A stretch of DNA of 45,287 nucleotides, from IMG/VR virus record IMGVR_UViG_3300033148_008057, positions 1-45,287 of that record. One strand, given 5' to 3'. Within the stretch, counting starts at the first letter, position 1. Each line of letters begins with the position of its first letter. Shown one piece after another: positions 16,488 to 24,056 of the stretch. Source of the DNA: a virus. The translations under genes and the position numbers were made by a program. A model generated the notes under the pieces. That model did not search any database, had not been told where the DNA came from, and saw only the letters and a program-made list of their open reading frames with translations.

Positions 16488-18842
16488 TTTTCTTTGATTT
16501 GGCACTAAACCTGTTCTAGTTCCTCTCAATGCTCCAGGACTAATACCAATATCAACTAGTCCTCCAAGTTTGGTAACTTTAGCTGCTCTTTCAAATTCTC
16601 TAGCAGGAGTAATACCAAAACCCTTTGCAGTTATTATTCCTGTAAAGCTTGGCCTAATGAGTTGTTCTCGTCCTCTTAACTTTCTCTTCTTCTTTTTTCT
16701 CTTAGCTTCGTCAGATAGTCGCCTTATAGGAGGCTTCTTAGGAGGAAAGGGAGTTTCAAAGATTTCATCAAGTTGGGGGATAGGTATTCCTGGTGGAGGG
16801 ATTTTTGGAGGAAGTCTTGGAGGAGAAATTAAAGATGGTGATGTAAATGGGGATTTAACAGGCAATGCTTTGAATGGTGAAAAACCTAAACCTAATGAAG
16901 ATCTAGGTGTTTTTAATGACTTACTTCTAGCTGGAAAAGATTTCTTTCCACTAACTCCCCTTTTACTTATGAGACCTGATAATGAAAAAGCTGAAGAGCC
17001 TATTAGCTTTGGTAACGATACAAAAGGTTTAGGCGAGAAAAATTGAGAAGATAATTCTTTTACACTAAACCCAGTTTCTTTTGAGATTGTTTTGAGTGAA
17101 GCTTGAATTTCCTTTTGGCTTAAACCTCCTAATCCTTTTGTTTTAAAACCTTCTAAATCCTTTGCTCCCTTTATAGTGTCTGGTTTGAAACTATCAATAG
17201 CCTTTGTTTTTATTCCCCCTAATTCTTCTCTACCTAAAGATTTCTTAATATTCTCTAAAGCTCTTTGTGTTTCTTTCCCTGATTGTTTAACTCCAACTTC
17301 AATAACCTCAACTTTTCTTTTATCAATGATAGTAATAGCTCTCTTACCTTTCTTAAAAGGAATTTCACCAGCTCCAAAAGCGACTTCTGGTTCAACAGCT
17401 CCAAAACCTCTTTCTCTAAATTGTGGAACTGGTTTTAACTTACCAGTTGGAGTTTCTACAAACTTCCCAAAACGTACTAACTCTGCTTCAGTTAGAGCTT
17501 TGCCTGATGTTAATTTAGCTAGAATATCTGAGGGAGGTGTAGCAATATCAAACTCCCCAAATAATGCTTGTGGTCTCCCTTTCCTAAATGTTACTTCCCC
17601 AGAAAGAATATCTAAAAGTCCTGCTTCTTTTTGAGCTCCAATACCTAATCGTGAAGTTCTTAATCTACCTTTAGGATCAAAAAATAGTAACCTTTCTAGC
17701 TCTTGACCAAAGGGAAAATCAGTTTGAGCAGTAACTACTCTCACTTTCTTACCAACTCTTTCTAATTGTAATGGAACACTTTCAGCAGCTTTACTAATTG
17801 GGGAAGGTGCAAAAGGAATATCAAACTGTGATCTGATAGGAATGTCATCTATAAACTTAAAAGAAGATCTAAGACCTTCAACTGAAAACTCAACAGGTTG
17901 GTCTAAAAAAGTTTTTACTCCCTTAATCCCTGTGCCTGTTCCTCCCTTAACTTTACTAATTGGAGCAAACTTAGTTGAAAATCTTGCAGAGGCTAGTTCA
18001 GCACTTTTTCCTAAACCTGAAATTGCTTTTCCTGTACCTTTTAATATTATAAATTCTCCTCCCAATGTTCCCAAAGCTGTTTCTGGTGTTGGAGATTTTA
18101 GCTCTAAGCCAATCTGCTTTCCAGATGCTATAAAGCCTGAAGGAATTCCTTTGATAGTTCTTATTGGTTCTGTTGCTAATCCCTTCCCTAAACTAAAAAC
18201 TCTTCCAGGAAATTGCAAAATTGGGAGTGATAATTTAGTGGCAAACAATCCCACCCTCTCTGGAAAGGTTATATCACCTCTTACCCCTCTTGTTTCTTTT
18301 TCTCTAATAAAGGTTTTTATCCTACTAATAGTTCCTGGTATTCCAGGCCTTTCTTTTACTGCTTCAACTGTTAATAGTGGAGAAGGAGCTAGTTGTTGTT
18401 GTGGTGCAGGAGAAATAGGAACACCAGGGATAATTTCTTTTCCTAATGCTGTTGGTCGAGAAGTTTCAAAGCCTGGAACTATACCAGAAGCAATGTCTCG
18501 TTGTCTTTGGGCAATGGCTTCTTTCCCAGTAATAGCTATGCCTGTACCAAAACTTCCAATATCTAATTCTTTTGCTAATTTTGCTCTAGATTCTGGCGAC
18601 ATTGAAGCAATAGTTCTAGCTCTGATTTCTGGAGTTTGAACAGAAACAGCTTGTCTCCTTTCAGCTTCGGCAACTAAGAACTCTCCAGCACGTCTAACTT
18701 TTTCAGATCTACCAAAGAAAACTGCTGAACCCCCCCTTAATTGTTGGTTTGCTAGTAAGGTTGCTTCCCTAGCCTCAGCCAAAGTTAATTGGACTGCATC
18801 CCCCCCCCTACTCGTTTGAAATTCTATGGTTTGCTCCACCAT
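16455..18842 (-). CDS. Large basic, Pro/Gly/Lys-rich probable structural protein, 795 aa
   Basis: The N-terminus (about 1-130) is alanine/arginine-rich helix (LTLAEAREATLLANQQLRGG; RARTIASMSPESRAKLAKEL). The middle has repeated LGxG and PSP stretches. The C-terminal third is proline- and lysine-rich (LPPKIPPPGIPIPQLDEIFE; AKRKKKKRKLRGREQLIRPS) and ends with SFTGIITAKGFGITP-type sequence. There is no membrane span and no enzyme motif. A late promoter and large size suggest an internal virion scaffold or DNA-binding core protein. It overlaps the convergent plus gene by 33 bp. Confidence 0.7.
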   Translation of the reverse strand: MVEQTIEFQTSRGGDAVQLTLAEAREATLLANQQLRGGSAVFFGRSEKVRRAGEFLVAEAERRQAVSVQTPEIRARTIASMSPESRAKLAKELDIGSFGTGIAITGKEAIAQRQRDIASGIVPGFETSRPTALGKEIIPGVPISPAPQQQLAPSPLLTVEAVKERPGIPGTISRIKTFIREKETRGVRGDITFPERVGLFATKLSLPILQFPGRVFSLGKGLATEPIRTIKGIPSGFIASGKQIGLELKSPTPETALGTLGGEFIILKGTGKAISGLGKSAELASARFSTKFAPISKVKGGTGTGIKGVKTFLDQPVEFSVEGLRSSFKFIDDIPIRSQFDIPFAPSPISKAAESVPLQLERVGKKVRVVTAQTDFPFGQELERLLFFDPKGRLRTSRLGIGAQKEAGLLDILSGEVTFRKGRPQALFGEFDIATPPSDILAKLTSGKALTEAELVRFGKFVETPTGKLKPVPQFRERGFGAVEPEVAFGAGEIPFKKGKRAITIIDKRKVEVIEVGVKQSGKETQRALENIKKSLGREELGGIKTKAIDSFKPDTIKGAKDLEGFKTKGLGGLSQKEIQASLKTISKETGFSVKELSSQFFSPKPFVSLPKLIGSSAFSLSGLISKRGVSGKKSFPARSKSLKTPRSSLGLGFSPFKALPVKSPFTSPSLISPPRLPPKIPPPGIPIPQLDEIFETPFPPKKPPIRRLSDEAKRKKKKRKLRGREQLIRPSFTGIITAKGFGITPAREFERAAKVTKLGGLVDIGISPGALRGTRTGLVPNQRKSRRDFGFTDL

Positions 18843-18861
18843 ACTTAAATTATAGATTTAC

Positions 18862-18879
18862 TATATTAAATACATTACC
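18862..18879 (-). promoter_or_regulatory. Late promoter of the 795-aa protein
   Basis: Exact copy of the 18-mer, 20 bp from ATG 18842. On the minus strand it reads GGTAATG (BRE position) then TATTTAATATA (TATA box). Confidence 0.75.
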
Positions 18880-18887
18880 TTAATAAT

Positions 18888-19346
18888 CTATATCCTATAT
18901 CTCAATCCAACTTCTATCCTTGAAGGAGATCTCACCTTTTTCTTCTTAGAAGTCCTACCTCTTAATTTAATCCTTTTAGATTTCTTATTTAATAATTCAA
19001 GTCTTTTTTTATCTAAACTCTCTCTAGCCTTTTTAAATATAAGAAGTGTTCTAGCTCTTTCTCTTTTTTTAATTCTATTTAATCTTTTAAATTCTAAATT
19101 AACAGCACCAGTTCCAACAACTTTAGCAAGACTACTTTGTTTAAGTAATGTCAATGGTTCTGGTCTTGTACGATTTAAAAGATTTCTTTCCTCTATGTTT
19201 AATTTATTTTGTTGATCTATAATAGATTGCAATTGGCTATCTAATCTTGATTTATCTTTTTTAAATTTTTTAGATATTGAAGTTTTAGTTTTTCTTATTG
19301 GCATCCTAGTCATATTAGATCTACTGGTTGGTCTTGTTCTTACCAT
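18888..19346 (-). CDS. Very basic coiled-coil protein, 152 aa
   Basis: Arg/Lys-rich start (MVRTRPTSRSNMTRMPIRKT), a long coiled coil (about 35-60, 95-130) and a basic tail (RGRTSKKKKVRSPSRIE). Probably binds viral DNA inside the virion or membrane lipids. Own late promoter, no Shine-Dalgarno site. Confidence 0.65.
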   Translation of the reverse strand: MVRTRPTSRSNMTRMPIRKTKTSISKKFKKDKSRLDSQLQSIIDQQNKLNIEERNLLNRTRPEPLTLLKQSSLAKVVGTGAVNLEFKRLNRIKKRERARTLLIFKKARESLDKKRLELLNKKSKRIKLRGRTSKKKKVRSPSRIEVGLRYRI

Positions 19347-19364
19347 AATTAATACAAGAAAACA

Positions 19365-19395
19365 TATATTAAATACATTACCTTAATAGAAATGT
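19365..19395 (-). promoter_or_regulatory. Late promoter of the 18888-19346 gene
   Basis: The 18-mer TATATTAAATACATTACC (plus) lies 19 bp from ATG 19346. Immediately upstream, ACATT-N11-AATGT (19375-19395) forms an inverted repeat; the same arrangement occurs at 12457 and 43979. Confidence 0.75.
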
Positions 19396-19423
19396 TTTTA
19401 ACTCATTAGTTATATATAATAAT

Positions 19424-19846
19424 ATGATACATACTTCTGAAGAATCTGTTTTCAATATGGCAATGGATTACCTCAAGAGGATTAGTAAGTTCCTTTATCT
19501 TTGTAACTATTATTCAATGAATGGTGATTTAGAAAGATGGATTCAAGTATTAAGAATAATATATAGAGAATTATCTATCAAATTAAATGATAAAGAAAAA
19601 AGTGAAATAGTTGGTGAAAGTTTAACAGATCTTGATATTTCTAAATTACCTCAAGTAACAAAAGAAAACGCAACATTTAATAATGTTAATACACTCTTTA
19701 ATAATAAGAGTCATCGAAGAAGATACAGGCAACAATTATTATACTTCTTAGATATAATAGAAATCAAAATGAGAGGAAAAATGCAGGAAAAAAATATGCT
19801 TCTACCATCACGAGCTGATCCAAGGTTTGCTGTATTGGAAAGATAA
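19424..19846 (+). CDS. Helical hypothetical protein coupled to the ATPase, 140 aa
   Basis: All-helical: MDYLKRISKFLYLCNYYSMN, VLRIIYRELSIKLNDKEKSE, RYRQQLLYFLDIIEIKMRGK. ATG 19424 is taken; ATG 19457 is an alternative. It overlaps the ATPase start, so it is a probable partner of that enzyme. No family is recognised. Confidence 0.65.
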   Translation: MIHTSEESVFNMAMDYLKRISKFLYLCNYYSMNGDLERWIQVLRIIYRELSIKLNDKEKSEIVGESLTDLDISKLPQVTKENATFNNVNTLFNNKSHRRRYRQQLLYFLDIIEIKMRGKMQEKNMLLPSRADPRFAVLER

Positions 19847-20754
19847 TGGCAAGAGTTTGCGTAGATTGGTTTCCTATAGGTTCTCGTAAATATCAGAAAG
19901 AACCTGGATTTTATATGGATGACAATCTTAAGTGTCAGTTAGATATACTTCTCAAGAACATAGTTAATGATTGGGACTTTACCATTATCATCTCTGGTGG
20001 TGGAGAAGTACGTGTAGGAAAATCTGTATTGGAAATGCAAATAATGGCTTACTGGGCATACCAAATAGAAAAAGTTTATGGTATTAAAGTACCTTTTAGT
20101 ATAGATGAAAATCTTATTTTTCAGTGGGAAAAATTAATAGAACAAGGTAACCTCATTGGTCAAAAATCTAAATATTGCCCTATGGGATATGATGAAGCAG
20201 GGGAAACGATGGAAGGTACAAAAGCTATGAGTAGAGAATTAAAAGCGGTAAGAGACTATCTTAGGGAATGTGGGCAGTATAATTTCTTAAATGTTTTAGT
20301 ACTCCCTGAATTTTTTGACTTACCAAAAGGCATTGCCCTTACTAGATCTATCTTATTCATTGACGTTTTTTATGTTACAAGTGAAGATGGTTTATTCCAA
20401 AGAGGGTATTTTAAGTTCTATAGTAGAAAACATAAAAAACAGTTATACCTTAAAGGAAAGAAAGAATTAAACTATAAAGCACATCCTTACAATTTTCAAG
20501 GAAAGTTTAATAACTTTTATCCTTTTGATGAACAAGAATATCGTGAAAAGAAAATGGAAGCATTAAGAAAAAGGGAAACAAACAAAAAGGATTCAACCAA
20601 AGAGGCAAGAGATTTAGCTTGGGCATTACTCTATCATAAGTTTGGTATGCCACAAGATGAGATAGGAAAATTGACATTGAAGCACTGTGGCTTCAAACCA
20701 TCCTCTGGCAACATGAGTGATGTCATCTCAAAATTTGAAATTTCTGAGAGTTGA
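19846..20754 (+). CDS. P-loop ATPase, possible packaging or morphogenesis NTPase
   Basis: 302 residues. Walker A is GEVRVGKS (53-60) after the strand TIIISGG, and Walker B is CPMGYDEAGE (D116, E117). The following helix has paired Arg/Glu (REL, RDYLRECGQY), then a NVLVLPEFFD strand. This is the compact layout of HerA/FtsK-like and Zot-like viral ATPases, but no membrane span is present and the C-terminus has an HTH-like stretch (MPQDEIGKLTLKHCGF). A DNA-packaging or virion-assembly motor is the leading idea. It is coupled to the gene upstream by TAATG. Confidence 0.8.
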   Translation: MARVCVDWFPIGSRKYQKEPGFYMDDNLKCQLDILLKNIVNDWDFTIIISGGGEVRVGKSVLEMQIMAYWAYQIEKVYGIKVPFSIDENLIFQWEKLIEQGNLIGQKSKYCPMGYDEAGETMEGTKAMSRELKAVRDYLRECGQYNFLNVLVLPEFFDLPKGIALTRSILFIDVFYVTSEDGLFQRGYFKFYSRKHKKQLYLKGKKELNYKAHPYNFQGKFNNFYPFDEQEYREKKMEALRKRETNKKDSTKEARDLAWALLYHKFGMPQDEIGKLTLKHCGFKPSSGNMSDVISKFEISES

Positions 20755-20819
20755 TTTCTCCTGATTCGCGCTCGATTAATATTATATTATTTGTTTAAGA
20801 TGGGAATGGATGATGTGAC

Positions 20820-20850
20820 CGGAAGGTATATAAAGGCATAATACCTTACT
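20820..20850 (+). promoter_or_regulatory. Promoter and operator of the RHH gene
   Basis: AAGGTAT (20823-20829) and ATACCTT (20841-20847) form a perfect inverted repeat enclosing TATATAAA. The TATA box is about 25 bp before ATG 20856, so transcription is probably leaderless. A repressor bound here would block TBP. Confidence 0.65.
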
Positions 20851-20855
20851 AATCT

Positions 20856-21089
20856 ATGAAGAAAATAAGGATAACAATCTATCCCAACAAACAGTTTAAA
20901 GATACCATACAGGACGCGGCCTATAGTAGTAATAGGAGCATGAGTAACTTTGTATTGAACGTGTTGGCAGAGTACCTTAATTTTAATATAGATGAAAAGG
21001 AGGAACAAGAACACGATGGAACAGGACAATCTATTGGGGACAATGGTGATGGATTTCCCTCTAATGGAATTCCCTCAGATGGAATTTGA
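20856..21089 (+). CDS. Ribbon-helix-helix regulator, 77 aa
   Basis: KKIRITIYPNKQFKDTIQDA then SNRSMSNFVLNVLAEYLNFN is an Arc/MetJ-type RHH (strand, two helices). The tail is repetitive (GDGFPSNGIPSDGI). Its promoter carries an inverted repeat around the TATA box, so autoregulation is likely. Confidence 0.75.
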   Translation: MKKIRITIYPNKQFKDTIQDAAYSSNRSMSNFVLNVLAEYLNFNIDEKEEQEHDGTGQSIGDNGDGFPSNGIPSDGI

Positions 21090-21156
21090 ATCATTAGCAG
21101 TTGGAGAACTAGAAACAGAAGCACCACAAGAACCAGAAGAAAGCATTGAAGAATAA
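21016..21156 (+). CDS. Acidic microprotein, 46 aa, overlapping the RHH gene
   Basis: ATG 21016 follows AGGAGGAACAAG. MEQDNLLGTMVMDFPLMEFP with a Glu/Pro-rich end. It overlaps the RHH gene's last 74 nt in another frame. The short repeats GGAATTCCCTC/GATGGAATTT shape both frames. Confidence 0.5.
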   Translation: MEQDNLLGTMVMDFPLMEFPQMEFESLAVGELETEAPQEPEESIEE

Positions 21157-21160
21157 TAAA

Positions 21161-21352
21161 ATGAGTATTGGATCCATGATTGGAGACAACACATGGTGGA
21201 TTGGTTTAGTCTTAGTTGGTAGTTTTGTTATCTGGAAATTCATTATGGAACCTATAATGAATGAAGGAAAAGCAATTGAACCAACAGAAGAGGACATAAA
21301 AACCTTTGGAGAAAAAATGCAGGAAAATCTAAACCCAGACGTTGATTTTTAA
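21161..21352 (+). CDS. Single-span membrane protein, 63 aa
   Basis: ATG 21161 is preferred to the upstream TTG 21146. Span at about 12-32 (WWIGLVLVGSFVIWKFIM) and an acidic tail (EPTEEDIKTFGEKMQE). Ends the plus operon. Function unknown. Confidence 0.6.
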   Translation: MSIGSMIGDNTWWIGLVLVGSFVIWKFIMEPIMNEGKAIEPTEEDIKTFGEKMQENLNPDVDF

Positions 21353-21603
21353 CTTTTCTTTTTTACCTTTATCTCTTTCTTTACAAAATAAAACCTAGTT
21401 CTTCTTCCAGGAGAATAACCAGCCATGACCTTAACTTCCTGACCAGAGTATTCTATAAACTCTATTTCAGACCATCTTAGGAGATCTGCAAGAATATGTG
21501 AAATCTTCACAGCATCTTCTTTGAGAGCTTCAGCTATCTGCCTTCTAGTTAGTGGTTTATCACATTTTTCTAAAAACTTTAACACTTCTGACTGCCCAAT
21601 GAT
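21349..21603 (-). CDS. Winged-helix DNA-binding protein with possible ATC start
   Basis: A GTG at 21585 would give 78 residues, but the frame is open five codons further as IIGQSEVLKFLEKCDKPLTR, which resembles the MIGQ-type start of archaeal winged-helix proteins. An ATC at 21603, 5 nt after GAGG, would supply it. Helices RRQIAEALKEDAVKISHILA and a wing (FIEYSGQEVKVMAGYSPGRR) follow. Likely a transcriptional regulator. It converges on and slightly overlaps the plus-strand gene ending at 21352. Confidence 0.7.
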   Translation of the reverse strand: MIGQSEVLKFLEKCDKPLTRRQIAEALKEDAVKISHILADLLRWSEIEFIEYSGQEVKVMAGYSPGRRTRFYFVKKEIKVKKKS

Positions 21604-21625
21604 TTCATCCTCGTTTTTTAGTTAT

Positions 21626-21895
21626 CTAATCACTTAATTTAATATTCCAACCATAATCTGCTTTTGGTATTATCCCTTCGGAGTTATACTCATACGAATT
21701 CCCTTCCATATCATAACAACTACACAATAAAAAATCTTTCTTTTCAATACCATAAACTATTGGATCTGTTTGTATCTCTTTAACATTTTTCAAGATAACT
21801 ATTATTGCTATTAATAATAAAGCAATTGCTAAGTAGATTCCAATAACCATTGCTATCTGTATTCTTTCCTGTCTTATTTTGTTAGTATGTTCCAT
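21626..21895 (-). CDS. Single-span membrane protein, 89 aa
   Basis: Span at 15-35 (MVIGIYLAIALLLIAIIVIL), outside domain with CSCYDMEGNSYEY. Comparable to the 79-aa protein at 23630. Last gene of this operon. Confidence 0.6.
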   Translation of the reverse strand: MEHTNKIRQERIQIAMVIGIYLAIALLLIAIIVILKNVKEIQTDPIVYGIEKKDFLLCSCYDMEGNSYEYNSEGIIPKADYGWNIKLSD

Positions 21896-22017
21896 ATTAT
21901 TTTAACAATAGCATAGCCTATCACAATCCAAACTCCCATCCAGGCATTTCTCATTCCAAATGAGAAAATAACTGCGATGAATATACAAATTGCAAATGCT
22001 TTACTAAACCCAAACAT
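21874..22017 (-). CDS. Two-span membrane microprotein, 47 aa
   Basis: MFGFSKAFAICIFIAVIFSF and MGVWIVIGYAIVKIIW. It is separated from the previous stop by one base and overlaps the next gene by 22 nt. Confidence 0.55.
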   Translation of the reverse strand: MFGFSKAFAICIFIAVIFSFGMRNAWMGVWIVIGYAIVKIIWNILTK

Positions 22018-22018
22018 T

Positions 22019-22282
22019 TTACTGGTTCATCACTTCTGTAAGTGCTTCTTCCATTGTAATGTAGTAAATCTTTGTTCCATCCTCTAATACAGCCTCTCTA
22101 ACAGGTTGTAATGGAAGTTCCTTTACAACCACGATTCTCTGCTTTACTTCCTTAACTTTTTCAGATTCTTCCTTAACTTCTTTAGGTTCTTCTGGTATTC
22201 CAGATTCTCTTATAATCTCAATCTTTGGTTCTTCACTTGTTTCTGGTTTAGCTACAGGTGCTTTTTTTATTCTAAATCCCAT
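22019..22282 (-). CDS. Hypothetical protein, 87 aa
   Basis: An acidic, Pro/Glu-rich linker (KPETSEEPKIEIIRESGIPE) is followed by a conserved-looking module VVVKELPLQPVREAVLEDGT, KIYYITMEEALTEVMNQ. AAAGGGGG precedes the ATG. No function known; the C-terminal module may bind a partner. Confidence 0.65.
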   Translation of the reverse strand: MGFRIKKAPVAKPETSEEPKIEIIRESGIPEEPKEVKEESEKVKEVKQRIVVVKELPLQPVREAVLEDGTKIYYITMEEALTEVMNQ

Positions 22283-22300
22283 TTATCATTATACCCCCTT

Positions 22301-22411
22301 TCATTTTGTTTGTTTATTCCAATCTTTATTTCTAGTGTACCACTTGAGGTAAAGAATAAACCCTACCATTATTATAGTTGCACATATTATAGTTATTATC
22401 ACTAGGTTCAT
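22301..22411 (-). CDS. Single-span membrane microprotein, 36 aa
   Basis: MNLVIITIICATIIMVGFIL followed by a basic tail (KWYTRNKDWNKQTK). Function unknown. Confidence 0.5.
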   Translation of the reverse strand: MNLVIITIICATIIMVGFILYLKWYTRNKDWNKQTK

Positions 22412-22432
22412 TTTCAACACATAAGGCAGACT

Positions 22433-22690
22433 TTATGAATCTGCTTTGTTTTGTTCCTCGTGATTGTCATTTTGTTTTTGCGTTTTTGATGGGATTTTAT
22501 TAGTCCATACGTTAAAAGAATATGAACTTTGTTTTAATCCTAATTTATCCATCATTTCTAAAGCACATTTATCTGAGCAGAAATTTCTATTTCCAAGCAT
22601 CTTACCTCCTTCAAAGTGTATGGCATGATAATTTTTCTTTCTATATCTACAAATCAATCCTATTCTCTTTCCACAATTATCACAATTCAT
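22433..22690 (-). CDS. Zinc-ribbon protein, 85 aa
   Basis: CDNCGKRIGLICRYRKKNYH and FCSDKCALEMMDKLG, a treble-clef arrangement like small phage zinc proteins; polar tail. Function unknown. Confidence 0.7.
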   Translation of the reverse strand: MNCDNCGKRIGLICRYRKKNYHAIHFEGGKMLGNRNFCSDKCALEMMDKLGLKQSSYSFNVWTNKIPSKTQKQNDNHEEQNKADS

Positions 22691-22721
22691 TTCTTCACAC
22701 TCCTGTTGGATTGTGAAAGTT

Positions 22722-23207
22722 TCATTCTAAGAACTCCCATTTATTTTCATATTCATCTATTGAAAATTCTTTAGTGAGCTTTCTTTTTACTGGAATAGTA
22801 ATAGCTTGTCTTGAACTAATAATCATAGAAGGCACAATTAAATATCTAATTGGTTTACTCTTCTTATCCATACATACTAAGATAAAATAATCACATTCTC
22901 TATGCCTTCCAACCATCTTACCACCATCTACTCTTTTATAATTATTAAAACCCCAAACTTCTCTTGAATAATTCTTCCTTCTATGATCTTTAGCTATTAT
23001 GATTGATGATGTCTTAACTTCCACAGTCAAACCATTACTTAATAATAAATCATAATCTTGTAAGAAATCCTTATGCATTCTTTGAGCATATAAACCTCTC
23101 TTAGCCAATTCTAATTTAACATAACATTCTCCTACATAACCCAACATTTTCTGATCCTTCAAATATTGTGGGTTTTTCATATCCTGCTGTTTTTGTGTTT
23201 GTTTCAT
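22722..23207 (-). CDS. PD-(D/E)XK nuclease, resolvase/restriction-like
   Basis: 161 residues. GYVGECYVKLELAKRGLYAQ (E27), FLQDYDLLLSNGL (D53) and TVEVKTSS (E63, K65) give the E...D...ExK active-site pattern of this fold, with the helix-strand order of archaeal Holliday-junction resolvases (Hjc). Unlike Hjc there is extra sequence (IIIAKDHRRKNYSREVWGFN) before the core's final strands. It may resolve replication or recombination intermediates, or degrade host DNA. Confidence 0.8.
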   Translation of the reverse strand: MKQTQKQQDMKNPQYLKDQKMLGYVGECYVKLELAKRGLYAQRMHKDFLQDYDLLLSNGLTVEVKTSSIIIAKDHRRKNYSREVWGFNNYKRVDGGKMVGRHRECDYFILVCMDKKSKPIRYLIVPSMIISSRQAITIPVKRKLTKEFSIDEYENKWEFLE

Positions 23208-23380
23208 TTTTTCTCTCCATATTTCTTCTTAACCCTATCAACAAATAATTTTAAAAGTTTATCAATTACTTCTTGATCTTCTTTAGGTAATGAACCTAAA
23301 ATAATCCCAGCTTGTATTATTGTTGACAATTCGTCTGTCTCTAATTCTCCTATTATTTTTATAAAGTCTTCAACTTTCAT
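23204..23380 (-). CDS. Small helical protein, 58 aa
   Basis: MKVEDFIKIIGELETDELST and SLPKEDQEVIDKLLKLFVDR. It overlaps the nuclease start by ATGA, so it may be its partner. Confidence 0.55.
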   Translation of the reverse strand: MKVEDFIKIIGELETDELSTIIQAGIILGSLPKEDQEVIDKLLKLFVDRVKKKYGEKK

Positions 23381-23386
23381 TTTATA

Positions 23387-23614
23387 CTAATTTTGTGAAT
23401 CCCCCTTTTTGTCTTCTAATCCTTTAAAAATATTTTGTATGATTTTTAACCACATCTCCCTTTCAGCTTTAACTATTCCTTCTAACATATCACACACCTC
23501 TTTATCTACCACTTTATCTTCGATCTCTTTAAGAAATTCTTTAAAAGCTAATGTGGATGGAGTTAATACCGAATCTACTAATTCTTTCGCCTCATCAAAG
23601 TTTTTTATATTCAT
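23387..23614 (-). CDS. Helical protein, 75 aa
   Basis: All-helical pattern NIKNFDEAKELVDSVLTPST, FLKEIEDKVVDKEVCDMLEG, WLKIIQNIFKGLED. Unrecognised. It follows the membrane protein within the same operon. Confidence 0.6.
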   Translation of the reverse strand: MNIKNFDEAKELVDSVLTPSTLAFKEFLKEIEDKVVDKEVCDMLEGIVKAEREMWLKIIQNIFKGLEDKKGDSQN

Positions 23615-23629
23615 TTTACTAATTTTGTG

Positions 23630-23869
23630 TTATTTTATTACCTCCGTTTTACTCATAACTAGATTCCCTAAGACATCATAGTCATAACAATAGCAGATGT
23701 TTCCTTCTCTCCAAGCATCTGCATAATCTCCACAAATATCATAATAACATTCAGTATCCATATTGATTTCATTTATACCAAGTGCATAAACCCAAATTAC
23801 AAATATAGTTTCACATACGAATAAAACTATAAAAGTAATAGCTAATATCTTCCAAGTTTCAGGTTTCAT
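23630..23869 (-). CDS. Single-span membrane protein with Cys-rich tail, 79 aa
   Basis: Span at 8-30 (ILAITFIVLFVCETIFVIWV), then a tail with CYYDICGDY and CYCYDYDV. Similar architecture to the protein at 21626 (CSCYDMEGN), hinting at a small paralogous pair. Function unknown. Confidence 0.6.
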   Translation of the reverse strand: MKPETWKILAITFIVLFVCETIFVIWVYALGINEINMDTECYYDICGDYADAWREGNICYCYDYDVLGNLVMSKTEVIK

Positions 23870-23997
23870 GTAAAGGCCACCTCAACTTCTTTTTTATTTT
23901 CCCAGTCCCTCCTTTTACACTTAGGACACTCAACTGGTTTCTTTACCCTCGGTAACCAAGAGTAATTACATTTTGTACATTTTACTTTATCTACCAT
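23866..23997 (-). CDS. Zinc-ribbon microprotein, 43 aa, first gene of operon
   Basis: VKCTKCNYSWLPRVKKPVEC then PKCKRRDWENKK, two CxxC knuckles. Leaderless start under a palindromic operator; ATGA overlap with the next gene. May be a regulator or an accessory of the transcription machinery. Confidence 0.65.
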   Translation of the reverse strand: MVDKVKCTKCNYSWLPRVKKPVECPKCKRRDWENKKEVEVAFT

Positions 23998-24056
23998 ATT
24001 CTTTTATGATTATCATAGTATATAAACATATGTCTTTTATTTGAGTGGTAACAAAA
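23998..24056 (-). promoter_or_regulatory. Leaderless promoter with palindromic operator
   Basis: TATA box GTTTATATAC (minus strand; plus 24018-24027) lies 26 bp before ATG 23997. The perfect palindrome TATGAT-T-ATCATA (24005-24017) sits between box and start, a natural repressor site. It drives the 24.0-21.6 kb operon. Confidence 0.6.

Noticed and set aside
16570-18639. Long plus-strand frames opposite the 795-aa gene
   Set aside because: Antisense shadows of a low-complexity coding region, with no promoter or ribosome site and Pro/Ser-rich complement composition.
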